Source: Verrucomicrobiota bacterium (GTDB lineage: Bacteria; Verrucomicrobiota; Verrucomicrobiia; Limisphaerales; JADLHS01). From it: a stretch of 64,000 nt of DNA. Shown here piece by piece: positions 52,381 to 61,949 of this stretch. The stretch is taken from positions 372,001 through 436,000 of the forward strand of contig JAKQDQ010000181.1 of assembly GCA_029573725.1 (NCBI GenBank), read 5' to 3'. A program made the translations under genes and the position numbers. Position 1 is the stretch's first letter; each line of letters begins with the position of its first letter. The notes below the pieces were generated by a model. That model searched no databases. It was not told where the DNA came from and saw only the letters and a program-made list of their open reading frames with translations.

Positions 52381-53367
52381 TTAATGGGGGGCATTCTGGC
52401 GGCGCGGCCAGCGTTGCGCCAGCACTTTAGGCAGGCTGGCGCCGGCCAGGGCGAGGATCAACAACAAGCCGGTCAACATGCCGGCGACCTCGCGCGGCTG
52501 CCGCGCGTGGACCAGGCCGTTGTTCAGGATGGCAATTGCCGCGGTGCCGAGCAGGGTGCCATGCACCGTGCCGCTGCCGCCAAAAATGCTGGTCCCGCCG
52601 AGTACGACCGCGGTGATTGCCAGCAGCTCGTAGCCGGTGCCTGCATCCGCCTTGGCCTGGCCCAGCCGCGCCGTGTAAATGATGGCGGCGATGGCCGCGA
52701 TGATTCCCGCCAGGACGTAAACCAAAGCCAGGCGGCGTGAGACTGGCAAGCCGGCATAGCGCGCGCCTTCCGGCGCGTAGCCGATGGCGCGGAAGGACCG
52801 GCCCAGCGTGGTGCGATGCACCAGCAGCCAGACCCCGGCGGCGATCAGCAGGAAAATGGGGGCCTGCGCCGGCATGCCCAGCCAATGTTCCTGTCCCAGA
52901 AACAGGAACGCGGCGGGAAAGTTGGTGAACGTGTCCACGCCGTGAGTTAATGCCTCGGCCAGACCGCGGAACAGCGAGAAGGTGCCCAGGGTGACGATTA
53001 ACGCCGGCAGCCGCCAGCGCGCGATCAACACGGCGTTGAGTCCGCCCGCCGCCGCGCCGCAAACCAGGGTGACAGCGGCAGCCAGGGGAATGGGCAGTCC
53101 TGCGTCACGCCAGAATTTGCCGAACAATACCGCGCACAACCCGAGCAGGGAACCCACGGAAAGATCAATCCCACCGGTCAGAATGACGGGGGTCATGGCC
53201 AGGGCCAGCAGGCCAATTCCCACCGAATGGCGGAGCAGATCAAACGTGTTGTCCAGCGAACCAAAGCTTGGTCCCATCGCGTTGAAACAAAACCACTCCA
53301 GCACCACCACCACCAGCAGCACGGTTTCGTGGCGGAGCAGCGCGGTCTTGATTCCAGGTCGGTTCAT
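52381..53367 (-). CDS. Sugar ABC transporter permease (RhaQ/RbsC type), second
   Basis: 328 residues from the ATG at 53367 (MNRPGIKTALLRHETV); the longer open frame upstream is an overlap with the other permease. About eight to ten membrane helices, with the family motif MTPVILTGGIDLSVGSLLGLC and the cytoplasmic coupling stretch RAIGYAPEGARYAGLPVSRR, then VLGGTSIFGGSGTVHG. It pairs with the permease at 53388-54317, 20 bases upstream, to form a heterodimeric channel as in RhaPQ. Confidence 0.88.
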   Translation of the reverse strand: MNRPGIKTALLRHETVLLVVVVLEWFCFNAMGPSFGSLDNTFDLLRHSVGIGLLALAMTPVILTGGIDLSVGSLLGLCAVLFGKFWRDAGLPIPLAAAVTLVCGAAAGGLNAVLIARWRLPALIVTLGTFSLFRGLAEALTHGVDTFTNFPAAFLFLGQEHWLGMPAQAPIFLLIAAGVWLLVHRTTLGRSFRAIGYAPEGARYAGLPVSRRLALVYVLAGIIAAIAAIIYTARLGQAKADAGTGYELLAITAVVLGGTSIFGGSGTVHGTLLGTAAIAILNNGLVHARQPREVAGMLTGLLLILALAGASLPKVLAQRWPRRQNAPH

Positions 53368-53387
53368 GGGATTGCCAGTCGGAGCGG

Positions 53388-54317
53388 TTATTTGCGGTGT
53401 CGCCAGCCGTCCGCCACCACCGCCAGTAAAATAATGCCTCCCTGGATGGCTTTTTCCCAATACGCCTCCAAGTGCAGATGGGTCAACGCCGGCCCGATGC
53501 AGGCCAGTAATAACAGCCCGGCCAAAACGCCCCAGAGCCGGCCCCGGCCACCGGTGATTTCCACGCCGCCCACCACTGCGGCGGCGATGGCCTTCAGCTC
53601 CAAACCGGTGCCGGCCTTCGGGTCCACCTGTGGCGATTGCACGAGGTTCATCACGGCCGCCAGACCCGCCAGCGCCCCCATCAGAACAAACACGAGAAAC
53701 GTGATCATCTGCGGACGGATGCCCGAGAGCCGGGCCGCCTCGGCGTCGCTGCCCACGGCGTAGATGAATCGGCCCAGGGCCAAATGCTGCGTCGCCCAAA
53801 CCAATCCCAGCAAGCCCAGCAGGGCGGCGACGATCAGGGTCCACTGGCCGGCGGTCTGGCTTAAACCCAGCCACTGCGTGCCGTCGGGCAGATCCACGAA
53901 TTGGCCCTGGCGCAGCCAGCGCAAACCCTCGCGCCACGTCACCATGGTGGCGAGCGTGACCACGATCGAGGGCAGGCGCAGTCCGGCCACCAGAACTCCG
54001 TTGATGGCGCCCAGGAGCGTTCCGACGGCGATTGAGAGGGGCACGACCAGCAGCAGCGGCAGGCCTTGCGCAGCCAGCAGGCCCGCCGCCACGCTGCACA
54101 CCGCGAACTGGGAGCCCACGGAAATATCAATCTGCCGGCAGATGATGACGAGTGCCGCCCCGCAGGCCACCACGAGCGCCGGAGCTTCACGCGCGAGCAG
54201 CGAAAGCAGCGGTTGCGGCTGGTAGAAGGCGGGCGCAAAGACGGCCAGCAATACCAGGAGCACGCCGAGCACCACGGCGGCCGACCAATCGCGCAGCTTG
54301 ATTTTTCCTCCGGTCAT
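53388..54317 (-). CDS. Sugar ABC transporter permease (RhaP/RbsC type), first
   Basis: 309 residues, about nine helices. Motifs parallel the second permease: CGAALVIICRQIDISVGSQ, AINGVLVAGLRLPSIVVTLA, IYAVGSDAEAARLSGIRP and VVGGVEITGGRGRLWG. Its start overlaps the sialidase stop as ATGA, so the sialidase is translated directly ahead of the permeases. Confidence 0.88.
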   Translation of the reverse strand: MTGGKIKLRDWSAAVVLGVLLVLLAVFAPAFYQPQPLLSLLAREAPALVVACGAALVIICRQIDISVGSQFAVCSVAAGLLAAQGLPLLLVVPLSIAVGTLLGAINGVLVAGLRLPSIVVTLATMVTWREGLRWLRQGQFVDLPDGTQWLGLSQTAGQWTLIVAALLGLLGLVWATQHLALGRFIYAVGSDAEAARLSGIRPQMITFLVFVLMGALAGLAAVMNLVQSPQVDPKAGTGLELKAIAAAVVGGVEITGGRGRLWGVLAGLLLLACIGPALTHLHLEAYWEKAIQGGIILLAVVADGWRHRK

Positions 54318-55528
54318 CGTGGCGCAACCGGCGGAGGGGAGGGGGGCCGCGGCGTTGGGTGGGGACCGGCCGGTTCCAGCCAGGTCAGTGGAATGCGCGC
54401 CAGCCGGAGGCGTCTGGCGTCGTTGGGTTCAAACAGGCAGCCAATCTGACCATCGGGCAGGCGCGTCAGCACGCTGTACGCAAATCCCTCCGGCACCAAA
54501 GTTCGTTTGACCGGCCAGGTGGCGCCATCATCATAACTCAGGTACAGGGTCCCGTTGCGGCGTTGGTCGCTGTCCGGACCGCTGAAGAGCAGCCGGCCCC
54601 GGCCCTGAGCGTCGTCGAAGGAATAACGCAGCACGCTCGCATTGCAGCTGGGATCGCGCAGCTCCGGCACGTCTGTCACCGGTGACCAGGTCTGGCCGCC
54701 ATCGTGGCTGACCGCCGTCTTGCGCAGTTTGTTTCCCGCGAATTGGCGGCTGTTCAAACGCACCGCGCCATCACTCAGTTCCACCATTTGCACCTCATTA
54801 ATCTGACTGCGCCGCCGGCCCTGGGCATCCTGCACCAACGCGCCGGGCACGTTTTCGCCCCACTGCCAGTGTTCGCCGCCGTCGTCGCTGTAAACCGCGT
54901 AGTTGTTCCACTGATAGAACGGCCCCTCATTGAAGGGAATGAGCAGCCGCCCCCGGTGCGCACCGCGGGTCAACTGGATGCCGATGCCGGGGCCGCTGGC
55001 AATCGTGGTGGCGCCCGTCGGGCGTTTAACGGACGGCGTGATGTCCTCCGGGGGGGACCAGGTTTTCCCCGCGTCGTCTGACCAGGTGACCAAACTGCGG
55101 TAAACATTGGTGCCGCTGTAACCCGTGACGATCTGCGCGTCGTGTTCCTTGAGGTGGGCGGGAATGTATTGATACATCAAAAAAATCCGCCCGGATTTCT
55201 GCTCAACCACTGCCGTGGGGTTGTTGAGTGAAGCCGCGCCCGCATCGGCAACCACCTGCAGGGGGAGCCAGGTGCGCCCCCCATCCGGGCTGCGCTTGAG
55301 GATGATGTCATTGGCCGCCTGATCCTGGTTCGCCGCCCGCCCTTCGGCGAAGGCCAGCACGGTTCCCGCGCGGGCCACCACAAGGGCCGGAATCCGGATG
55401 GAAGCGTAGCCGTCCCGGGCGGCCTCAAACACGGTGTGGATCTCCGGGACGGGACCGGCCTGGCCGACGCCCGCTCCCAGTGCCAGGATGAACAGGCAGC
55501 GCCAGCCATATTGCAGCGGATGAATCAT
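54314..55528 (-). CDS. Exported exo-sialidase (GH33-like, BNR repeats)
   Basis: 404 residues with a signal peptide (about 1-24). The RIP motif R45-I-P47 binds the sialate carboxylate. Asp-boxes recur (SPDGGRTW near 80, SDDAGKTW, SHDGGQTW, SYDDGATW), and AFAEGRAANQD supplies the acidic residue. The six-bladed propeller ends with the RLARIPLTWLE strand and a Pro-rich tail. It should cut terminal sialic acid or a related glycosidic sugar. It is unusual that the gene lies inside an ABC importer operon, between ATPase and permease, overlapping both by 4 bases. Confidence 0.85.
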   Translation of the reverse strand: MIHPLQYGWRCLFILALGAGVGQAGPVPEIHTVFEAARDGYASIRIPALVVARAGTVLAFAEGRAANQDQAANDIILKRSPDGGRTWLPLQVVADAGAASLNNPTAVVEQKSGRIFLMYQYIPAHLKEHDAQIVTGYSGTNVYRSLVTWSDDAGKTWSPPEDITPSVKRPTGATTIASGPGIGIQLTRGAHRGRLLIPFNEGPFYQWNNYAVYSDDGGEHWQWGENVPGALVQDAQGRRRSQINEVQMVELSDGAVRLNSRQFAGNKLRKTAVSHDGGQTWSPVTDVPELRDPSCNASVLRYSFDDAQGRGRLLFSGPDSDQRRNGTLYLSYDDGATWPVKRTLVPEGFAYSVLTRLPDGQIGCLFEPNDARRLRLARIPLTWLEPAGPHPTPRPPSPPPVAPR

Positions 55529-57021
55529 GTGTTTTCCTTTGCCCCCAAGGCGGCGGTCATCACTGTATTGGCGGCAGCGTGGCCGGGCAGCAAGGCGGCG
55601 AGGGTGCCGCCGCGCATCACCGCAATGCGATCACTCATGCCCAGAATTTCCGGCAGGTCGCTGGAAATCATCAACACGGCCAATCCTTCACCGGCCAGTT
55701 GCCGGATGAGTTTGTGGATTTCACTTTTGGCGCCGACATCCACGCCCTGGGTGGGTTCGTCAAGGATGAGCAGTTTGGGACGTGTCGCCAGCCAGCGGGC
55801 GAGGGAAACCTTTTGCTGGTTGCCGCCGGAGAGGGAACTGCCGGGCGCGCTTGGGCTGGCAGCCTTGATGCCCAGCGTTTGGATGCAATCCAGGGCGAAC
55901 CGCCGCTCGGCTCCCAGCCGCAGCCACATGCCGCGGAAAATCTGCCGGTGAATGGCCAGGGTCATGTTGTGCGCTATGGGCATTTCCAAAATGATGCCAT
56001 GCCGCCGCCGGTCTTCGGGCACATAAGCGATGCCAAACGCCGTGGCCTCTTGCGGTGAAGAAATCCGGATGCGCTCCCCGTCCAGGCGGATCTCTCCGGA
56101 ATCGGCGGGGGTGATTCCAAACAACACCCGCGCCAGTTCGGTGCGACCGGCCCCCACCAATCCGGCCAGCCCCAGGATCTCCCCGGCATGCACGGTGAGA
56201 TTGATCCCGTGCACCCCGGCCGCGGCACAGGCAAGCTCCCTGAGTTCGAGCCGGGGGCGTCCCGCCGGCCCGGCGGCCGCCGGGTAAATTTGCGATACTT
56301 CGCGCCCGACCATGAGATGAATCAGGGCGGCCTCGTTGGTGTCCGCCAGGGCGCAGGTGTGCAAACTCTCCCCGTCCCGGAGCACCGTGACGCGATCCGC
56401 GAGGGCAAAAATTTCCTCCAGCCGGTGGGAGATGTAAATGATGCCCACTCCGCGCGCGCGCAACGTCCTGACCAGGGTGAAGAGCCGGCGCTGCTCCGGC
56501 TGGGTGAGCGAGGCGGTCGGCTCATCCATGATGACGACCCGCGCTCCCGCGCCCACCGCGCAGGCGATTTCCACCAATTGCTGTTCCGGCATGGAGAGGG
56601 ACCGGATTTCGGCCGCCGGCGAAATGGCGGCCCCGATGCGTTGCAACAACGCCTGCGCCTGCGCCTGGCGCGGCGCCCACCTCACCCGGTGCCACACCGA
56701 CGCGGCTTCGAGCCGCAAGGCGATGTTTTCCGCCACCGTCAGGTCGGGGAACAAGGCGGGTTGCTGGTAAATGCAGGCGATGCCCAGTTTGCGGGCCACG
56801 GCGGGGGTCAGATGCCGGACGCGTGTGCGGTGGATTTCGAGGATGCCGCCATCGGGCTGGTGGGCGCCGGTGATGATTTTGATCAGGGTGGATTTGCCCG
56901 CGCCATTCTCACCCAACAGGGCATGGACTTCGCCCGGCTGCAGATCGAACGAGACGTTCCGCAGCGCCCGCACCGCCCCGAAGGATTTCGTCACGGAAAT
57001 TAAACGCAGCAGATCAGCCAT
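55525..57021 (-). CDS. Sugar ABC transporter ATPase with two ABC domains (RbsA/RhaT type)
   Basis: 498 residues in two fused ATPase halves. The first has Walker A ALLGENGAGKST and signature LSMPEQQLVEIA with VIMDEPTASLT. The second has the degenerate loop GLAGLVGAGRTEL, then signature LSGGNQQKVSLARWLAT and LLILDEPTQGVDVGAKSEI. This is the CUT2 layout of monosaccharide importers. First gene of the operon; the 200 bases to the divergent gene at 57222 must hold its promoter. Confidence 0.93.
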   Translation of the reverse strand: MADLLRLISVTKSFGAVRALRNVSFDLQPGEVHALLGENGAGKSTLIKIITGAHQPDGGILEIHRTRVRHLTPAVARKLGIACIYQQPALFPDLTVAENIALRLEAASVWHRVRWAPRQAQAQALLQRIGAAISPAAEIRSLSMPEQQLVEIACAVGAGARVVIMDEPTASLTQPEQRRLFTLVRTLRARGVGIIYISHRLEEIFALADRVTVLRDGESLHTCALADTNEAALIHLMVGREVSQIYPAAAGPAGRPRLELRELACAAAGVHGINLTVHAGEILGLAGLVGAGRTELARVLFGITPADSGEIRLDGERIRISSPQEATAFGIAYVPEDRRRHGIILEMPIAHNMTLAIHRQIFRGMWLRLGAERRFALDCIQTLGIKAASPSAPGSSLSGGNQQKVSLARWLATRPKLLILDEPTQGVDVGAKSEIHKLIRQLAGEGLAVLMISSDLPEILGMSDRIAVMRGGTLAALLPGHAAANTVMTAALGAKENT

Positions 57022-57221
57022 GAGCCGGGGAGCGGTTCAACGCGACGGAAACGGGGCGGCAGCCTGCAAATAAAAATTCATGATGCGTCAGGCGGAACTT
57101 GGTCGTTGCGCCAACAAGCTACAAAGAACGGCCGCGGACGCAAGGCAAAGTCCACCATTGCCCCCGCGACACCGCGCATTTTGTGGGTTGGATTTGGCGC
57201 GGCATTCCATAAAATGACGGC

Positions 57222-57803
57222 ATGAGTTCAGTCGCTGCTGTCCGACCCAAACTACCCGAGGCCCTGGCCGCGTGGAAAAATCTGCTCACCGAACGCGGGT
57301 TTGCCCCCGAGTTGCTCTGGATTTTCGAGGAAAACCTTTGCTTTGAACGCAAGCCCGACGTGCCGGGCGGCATTCATATCGGTTTCCAAACCCGGTTCGC
57401 GCCCGTGCCCGGGGAAGCCTTGGAAATTGCCTACGAACATTTTTGCGAGTCTGACGCGCGCCTGGTGTTCTACCGGCTCGGCGAAAGCCAGGGGCGTTCC
57501 GTCTGCATTCTGCTGGGCGATCCATGGTTCGCCGACAAGCAGGCGGCGGAAGGCTACCTGCGCCGTGATGATTGGGGCATCTCGTTTTTCCCGGGCCAAA
57601 AAATCGAGATCGAGCAAATCAACGACATGCGCCGCTGGATCCGGCGCCTGCGCCGCGAGCGCCCGTTGCACGACGTGGACTTTTGCATGACGCTGGCCTC
57701 CCTGGACGAAATCCAGATTCACGGCCGCGTCCTGAGCGCGGGCGAACGGTACTCGGAAGAGATGTTGGGCAAGCTCCGCCGCATTTTTTCCTACTCCCAA
57801 TAA
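57222..57803 (+). CDS. Conserved-looking soluble protein of unknown function
   Basis: 193 residues from the ATG at 57222. No signal peptide or membrane helix. Composition and periodicity are those of a real globular protein: AWKNLLTERGFAPELLWIFE, GGIHIGFQTRFAPVP, RLVFYRLGESQGRSVCILLG, DWGISFFPGQKIEIEQI and a C-terminal CMTLASLDEIQIHGRVL. I do not recognise a family. An SDR gene follows 46 bases later on the same strand and may be co-transcribed. Confidence 0.65.
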   Translation: MSSVAAVRPKLPEALAAWKNLLTERGFAPELLWIFEENLCFERKPDVPGGIHIGFQTRFAPVPGEALEIAYEHFCESDARLVFYRLGESQGRSVCILLGDPWFADKQAAEGYLRRDDWGISFFPGQKIEIEQINDMRRWIRRLRRERPLHDVDFCMTLASLDEIQIHGRVLSAGERYSEEMLGKLRRIFSYSQ

Positions 57804-57849
57804 GACCTCCTCCGGCCGGTCGGCGTCGTCGGCGGCTGGTCCCCTTCGA

Positions 57850-58677
57850 ATGGAGACGCGCTTGCGAGACAAGGTGGTGGTCGTCACCGGGGCTTCCGGC
57901 GGCATCGGCACGGCGATCGCCCGGCAGTTTGCCGCTGAAGGCGCGAAACTGATCCTGCACTGCCACAACAATCCGGTCGCCGCCCGGCGGCTGCAAAGGA
58001 CATTGGGGGACGGCGAATCCTTGGTGGTCAGTGCGGACCTGACGCGGGAGGCGGCGGTCAAAAAGCTGTTCGTCCAGGCGCGCGCCCGCTTTGGGCGCGT
58101 GGACACGCTCGTAGCCAATGCCGGCTGCTGGGAAACGCGCGCGGTGCCGCTCCACGAAATGTCGCTGACGCAATGGCGTCGCACCCAGGACGGGGTGCTC
58201 ACTTCGGTCTTTCTCTGCGTGCGGGAATTTTTCCGTCTCGTGGCCGCGCAAAAGGCTGGCAACGTCGTGCTCATGGGTTCGACCGCCGCGGTCTTTGGCG
58301 AAGCGGGCCACGCCGACTATGCGGCCGCCAAGGCGGCGCTGGCCTACGGCTTCACCCGCACGCTGAAAAACGAGATTGCACGCCTGGCGCCGCCCACGCC
58401 GGACTATTGCGGCGGCCGGCTCAACTGCGTCTGTCCCGGCTGGACGGTGGTGCCGCGCAACGCCGCCAAACTTCAACAGGCCTCCTTCGTCCGTCACGTC
58501 ACCGCCACCCTGGCCCTGCCCAAAATGGCGCGTCCGGAAGACATCGCCAGCGCGGTGGTCTTTCTATCCGCAGATCATCTCGCCGGGCATCTCACCGGGC
58601 AGACCCTGGTCATCGCGGGGGGCATGGAAGGCCGCACTCTCTGGTCTGCAAGTGAGATTGATCCCGCCCTTGCGTAA
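57850..58677 (+). CDS. Short-chain dehydrogenase/reductase
   Basis: 275 residues. The cofactor loop is VVVTGASGGIGTAIA; VANAG stands at the NNAG position; the catalytic Ser lies in VVLMGSTAAVFG; and the Y-x3-K pair is in HADYAAAKAALAYG. The C-terminus shows VCPGWTVVPRNA and HLTGQTLVIAGGME, typical of FabG-like members. The basic HCHNN after strand two suggests NADP(H). The substrate is unknown. It converges on rhaT with 5 bases between the stops. Confidence 0.88.
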   Translation: METRLRDKVVVVTGASGGIGTAIARQFAAEGAKLILHCHNNPVAARRLQRTLGDGESLVVSADLTREAAVKKLFVQARARFGRVDTLVANAGCWETRAVPLHEMSLTQWRRTQDGVLTSVFLCVREFFRLVAAQKAGNVVLMGSTAAVFGEAGHADYAAAKAALAYGFTRTLKNEIARLAPPTPDYCGGRLNCVCPGWTVVPRNAAKLQQASFVRHVTATLALPKMARPEDIASAVVFLSADHLAGHLTGQTLVIAGGMEGRTLWSASEIDPALA

Positions 58678-58682
58678 ATTGG

Positions 58683-59876
58683 TCAGTTTGCCGCCCGCCC
58701 GGACGGCGGGGCGGAAATTTCCGCGGCCGGCGTTGCGCTGTCAGATCCGGTGGTTTGTCCCTTCAAATACGTGCCGTAACCAATGACAATGGTGGAAAGA
58801 ATCAGCGTGGCGATGCCCGCCGCGATCAGCGCGTGCGCCTTGCGGCTGGCACCCTGCCATTCCCGCAGGATCCAACCCCACAGGGTGCTGAAAATGATGA
58901 TGCTGGCCATGTGCAACGTCCACGACGCAAACCCGTATTTGCCCATTTGCGTCTCCCCCATGGTGTAGAAAAAAAACTGGAAATACCACAACGTGCCGGC
59001 CAGTGCGGAAAAAAAGTAATTGTTCAGCCGGGGGATTTTCAAACTGGCCGCGCCGCCGGTCAGGCCATCCGACTTGGCGTGCTCCGCGCGCAGGTGTGAG
59101 GCCAGATACTGGTAGCCGGTGCGGTTCTTCAGATTTAAAAACGCGCACCAGACAAAGTTCGTGGTAAAGCCGCCCAGCAACACCACCACCAGCTTGGGCA
59201 GGCCACTCCAGATCACCGTGGTGCCGGCGGCGACCGAGGCCTCGCCGATCGGCGTGCCGGCGGTCAGCGCAAACGCGAAACAGGCGCTCATGATGCCCGA
59301 AAAAGTCGCCACCAGCAGGCCCTTGGTGAAATGGAATTCAGCGATGGCCTTTCGTTTCTCGGCTTCCGGCATCTCGCGTTCCTTCGTCAACCCGGCATAC
59401 GCCGCCACGGCAATGCCCACCAGGCAGATCACCACCCCGCCCAGCGTGATCTGGCCGGGCCGGGTGGCGGCGATTTCGGTGATGGTTTCCGCCACGGGTA
59501 TCGTGGGAGTAAACAGTTTGAAAATGGGCGGCAACAGCGTGCCGAACGCCGCCGTGTAACCGAGCGCCACCCCCATGCCCAGGGACATGCCGAGGTAACG
59601 CATCGTCAATCCGAAGGTCAGTCCGCCAAAGCCCCACATCGCGCCGAAAAAGTACGTCCACCAGAGCGTGCTGCCCGACTGCTGCCGGAGTACACCCGGC
59701 AGATCATTGGTCATCAGCGAGGCCAGCAGCCACGGACAGATGATCCACGAGAAAAAGCCGCCCACCAGCCAGTAGGTTTCCCACGACCATTTTCGCACCG
59801 CCTTGTAAGGAACATAGAAGCTCCCGGAGGCCAGGCCGCCGAGCCAGTGAAAAAAAACGCCGAGGAATGGATTCAT
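58683..59876 (-). CDS. rhaT: L-rhamnose-proton symporter
   Basis: 397 residues with ten membrane helices. It opens MNPFLGVFFHWLGGLASGSF and continues with VPYKAVRKWSWETYWLVGG, and later has WGFGGLTFGLTMRYLGMSLG, both characteristic of RhaT. It imports rhamnose or a closely related 6-deoxy sugar with a proton. No rhamnose catabolic genes (rhaA, rhaB, rhaD) are in the window. A rhamnose-type ABC importer is encoded 1.7 kb away in the sialidase operon. Confidence 0.9.
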   Translation of the reverse strand: MNPFLGVFFHWLGGLASGSFYVPYKAVRKWSWETYWLVGGFFSWIICPWLLASLMTNDLPGVLRQQSGSTLWWTYFFGAMWGFGGLTFGLTMRYLGMSLGMGVALGYTAAFGTLLPPIFKLFTPTIPVAETITEIAATRPGQITLGGVVICLVGIAVAAYAGLTKEREMPEAEKRKAIAEFHFTKGLLVATFSGIMSACFAFALTAGTPIGEASVAAGTTVIWSGLPKLVVVLLGGFTTNFVWCAFLNLKNRTGYQYLASHLRAEHAKSDGLTGGAASLKIPRLNNYFFSALAGTLWYFQFFFYTMGETQMGKYGFASWTLHMASIIIFSTLWGWILREWQGASRKAHALIAAGIATLILSTIVIGYGTYLKGQTTGSDSATPAAEISAPPSGRAAN

Positions 59877-60230
59877 GGTGTTTCGCGCAGAGTGATGGTC
59901 GCCAAGATATGGGGCGGATTTTAGGAATCAGCGGCTGCCTGGCAAGCCTCGTTTGGAAAACGATCGGGACAGCCCATTCCTGCGCAGACCGGCCGCAGGG
60001 CGTTAGCCTGCAAATTTCACAAATTTCTTGGAACCGCCGTCCGGGTGATGGTTTTCAGTGCCCAAAGCACTGCGCCGTTCCGTTTTTGGGAAATGTGATT
60101 GGGTCACCCGCCGGATCCGGTGTTCGCGCTCTCCTTTTTGGCCTTTTTCCGCCGGTTTGGACGACACGACTCCCTCTCGCTCAGGGGCGCTCCCTCGCTT
60201 CCGGCGTTGGGGACGGGAGTTTCCCGCCCA
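59877..60230. other. Intergenic stretch, 354 bases, containing the left end of an IS
   Basis: The first ~125 bases should hold the rhaT promoter. The IS1380-like element begins at 60007, so the rest is its non-coding left end. I see no other gene. Confidence 0.5.
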
Positions 60231-60757
60231 CTACGTCGCCCCGGCCGCCACGCCGCCCAGTTGTCGCGCGCAGCGCTGATACAACGCTTGCAGCGGATCC
60301 GCCGAACTCAAGCGCACCCACACCCGCCGCACACTCACCGTCACGCGCGCCGCCACTTTCAAGAGCCGCGTCCGGATCGTCCCCACCGTCGCCCGGGCCA
60401 GTTCGCTCCCGCGCAAACCCACGCTCCGCAGCCGTTCCAGCAGCAGATACGCCAGCGTCGCCAGCCAGAGCCGCAATTGGTTGCTCCCCAGCTGATGGGT
60501 CGAGTGCCGGTCGGCCGACAGGTCCAGTGTCTGTTGCTTGAGCACGTTTTCCATCTCGCCCCGGCCGCAATAGATTTCTTCGTAGAGCCGCGCGGCGCGG
60601 AAGCGTTGCCGGTCTTCGCCGCGAAATCCTTCGGCCGGCAGGTTGGTCACGACGAAACGCGGGTTGTCCCCCGCAGCCATCACTTCGGCCTTGGCCACCA
60701 CCCGGCGGGGCCGACGCCAACTCTGGCGGGTCTGATATTCAAATTCGGTGAACGCGC
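60231..60757 (-). pseudogene. IS1380-family transposase, C-terminal fragment
   Basis: Reads FEYQTRQSWRRPRRVVAKAE, then GDNPRFVVTNLP, the conserved C-terminal third of IS1380 transposases, continuing through RLWLATLAYLLLERLR to the stop at 60231. The upstream coding part breaks off near 60757, where the sequence changes to a RAYT-like gene on the other strand. Confidence 0.8.
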
Positions 60758-61446
60758 GCGCGCTTTTCGGCCATTTGTTCAGCGGGCGCTACAAGGCGCT
60801 GGTGGTGGACGGGAGCGGCCGCGGTTATTTGAAGACGGTCTGTGATTACGTGCATCTGAATCCCGTGCGGGCCAGGTTGCTCGGACCGGAAGCGCCGTTG
60901 GGCCAATACCGGTGGAGCAGTTGGCCGGAATATTTGAAAACGCCGCGCCGCCGCTGGCCGTGGTTGAGCGTGGGGCGGGTGTTGGGGGAATATCAGATTC
61001 CCAAGGACAGCGCGGCCGGACGGCGACAATTGGAGTTGGCGTTGGAGGAACGGCGCGCGGGGGAGGCGGGCGCGGACTATAAGCCTGTGCGGCGGGGGTG
61101 GTGTCTGGGCGACAAAGGGTTTCGCAAGGAGTTGTTGGCCCGGATGAAGGAGCGCATGGGCGTCGAACATTACGGATCGGAGCGGCAGGAGAGTGTGGAG
61201 GCACACGCCGAAGGAATAGTGACGGAGGAACTGAAGCGACGGCGTTGGGATGAAAAGGAGTTGGGTCGGCGGGTCAAGGAGGACGGGCAGAAGGTGGCGA
61301 TCGCGATGCGATTGCGCGCGGAGACAGCGGTAACCGTCAAATGGATCGCGGAACGTTTGGGGATGGGGGCGCCGGGTTACGTGAATCACCTGCTCTATCG
61401 CCGGCGAAAGTTGAAAGGGAAGCAATATGCCAAAATCAAGAACTGA
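60748..61446 (+). pseudogene. RAYT-like Y1 transposase, 5'-truncated
   Basis: 232 codons starting at a GTG formed at the junction. It begins FGHLFSGRYKALVVDGSGRG and contains YLKTVCDYVHLNPVRARLLG, the second half of a Y1 transposase with the catalytic-type Tyr. The HUH motif that should precede it is absent, so this is a remnant. The C-terminal helical part (DEKELGRRVKEDGQKVAIAM) and stop at 61446 look intact. It lies on the strand opposite the IS1380 transposase it interrupts. Confidence 0.75.
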
Positions 61447-61499
61447 CCCGTTTACGAGCAGGGCTGGTCTGGGCGGTGGATCGCCCGGGAACTGGGCCT

Positions 61500-61819
61500 G
61501 GATCGCGCCGGAGCGTGTCGTGATCGTTGAGGTCGTCGTAGCCCAGCGCCAGACCGTGGAGGCGTTGGGCCAGCAACTGTTCGAGCGTGTGATCGCAGTA
61601 ACGCGGGTCGCGCCGGTCGGTGAAGGCTTGGGCCAGCGCGCGCGTCACTCCCAGCCCGCGATCCAGTTGGCGCAGGAGCAACGCCTCGCCGTCGCTGGAG
61701 AGGTAGCCACCGGAAAAATCGGCCACGACCTGGCGCGCACCCAGGTCTGCAAAGAGTAGCGGTTGGTCGTTACAGTTTGTCGTCGAAGCAGCGGTGCGGG
61801 GTGTCTTCATCGGGCTCAA
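61500..61819 (-). pseudogene. IS1380-family transposase, N-terminal fragment
   Basis: Starts MSPMKTPRTAAST and runs through DFSGGYLSSDGEALLLRQLD and LHGLALGYDDLNDHDTLRRD, the N-terminal block of IS1380 transposases. After about residue 107 the frame continues with unrelated residues to a stop at 61436, marking the junction near 61500. Confidence 0.8.
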
Positions 61820-61949
61820 TTAAATCAAGCCTTCGGACGCTCCCACCGCGGTTTCGATCAAGTCTTTTGTGAAAAATTTGGGTTAGCATCCCGTCCTTCC
61901 GGCATGCGCCTTGCCCCGGCCGCATTTCCTGCTTAACTTCTGCTTGAAA

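Larger units (their letters stand above)
60003..61886. mobile_element. Degenerate IS1380-like element with target duplication TTAG
   Basis: TTAG at 60003-60006 and at 61883-61886 flank the element. Its ends, CCTGCAAATTTCAC at 60007 and the complement of GTGAAAAATTTGGG at 61882, are imperfect inverted repeats starting with CC. The transposase is broken into an N-terminal piece (about 61500-61819) and a C-terminal piece (60231-60757), both minus strand. About 740 bases carrying part of a different transposase lie where the catalytic middle should be. It cannot make its own transposase. Confidence 0.65.
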
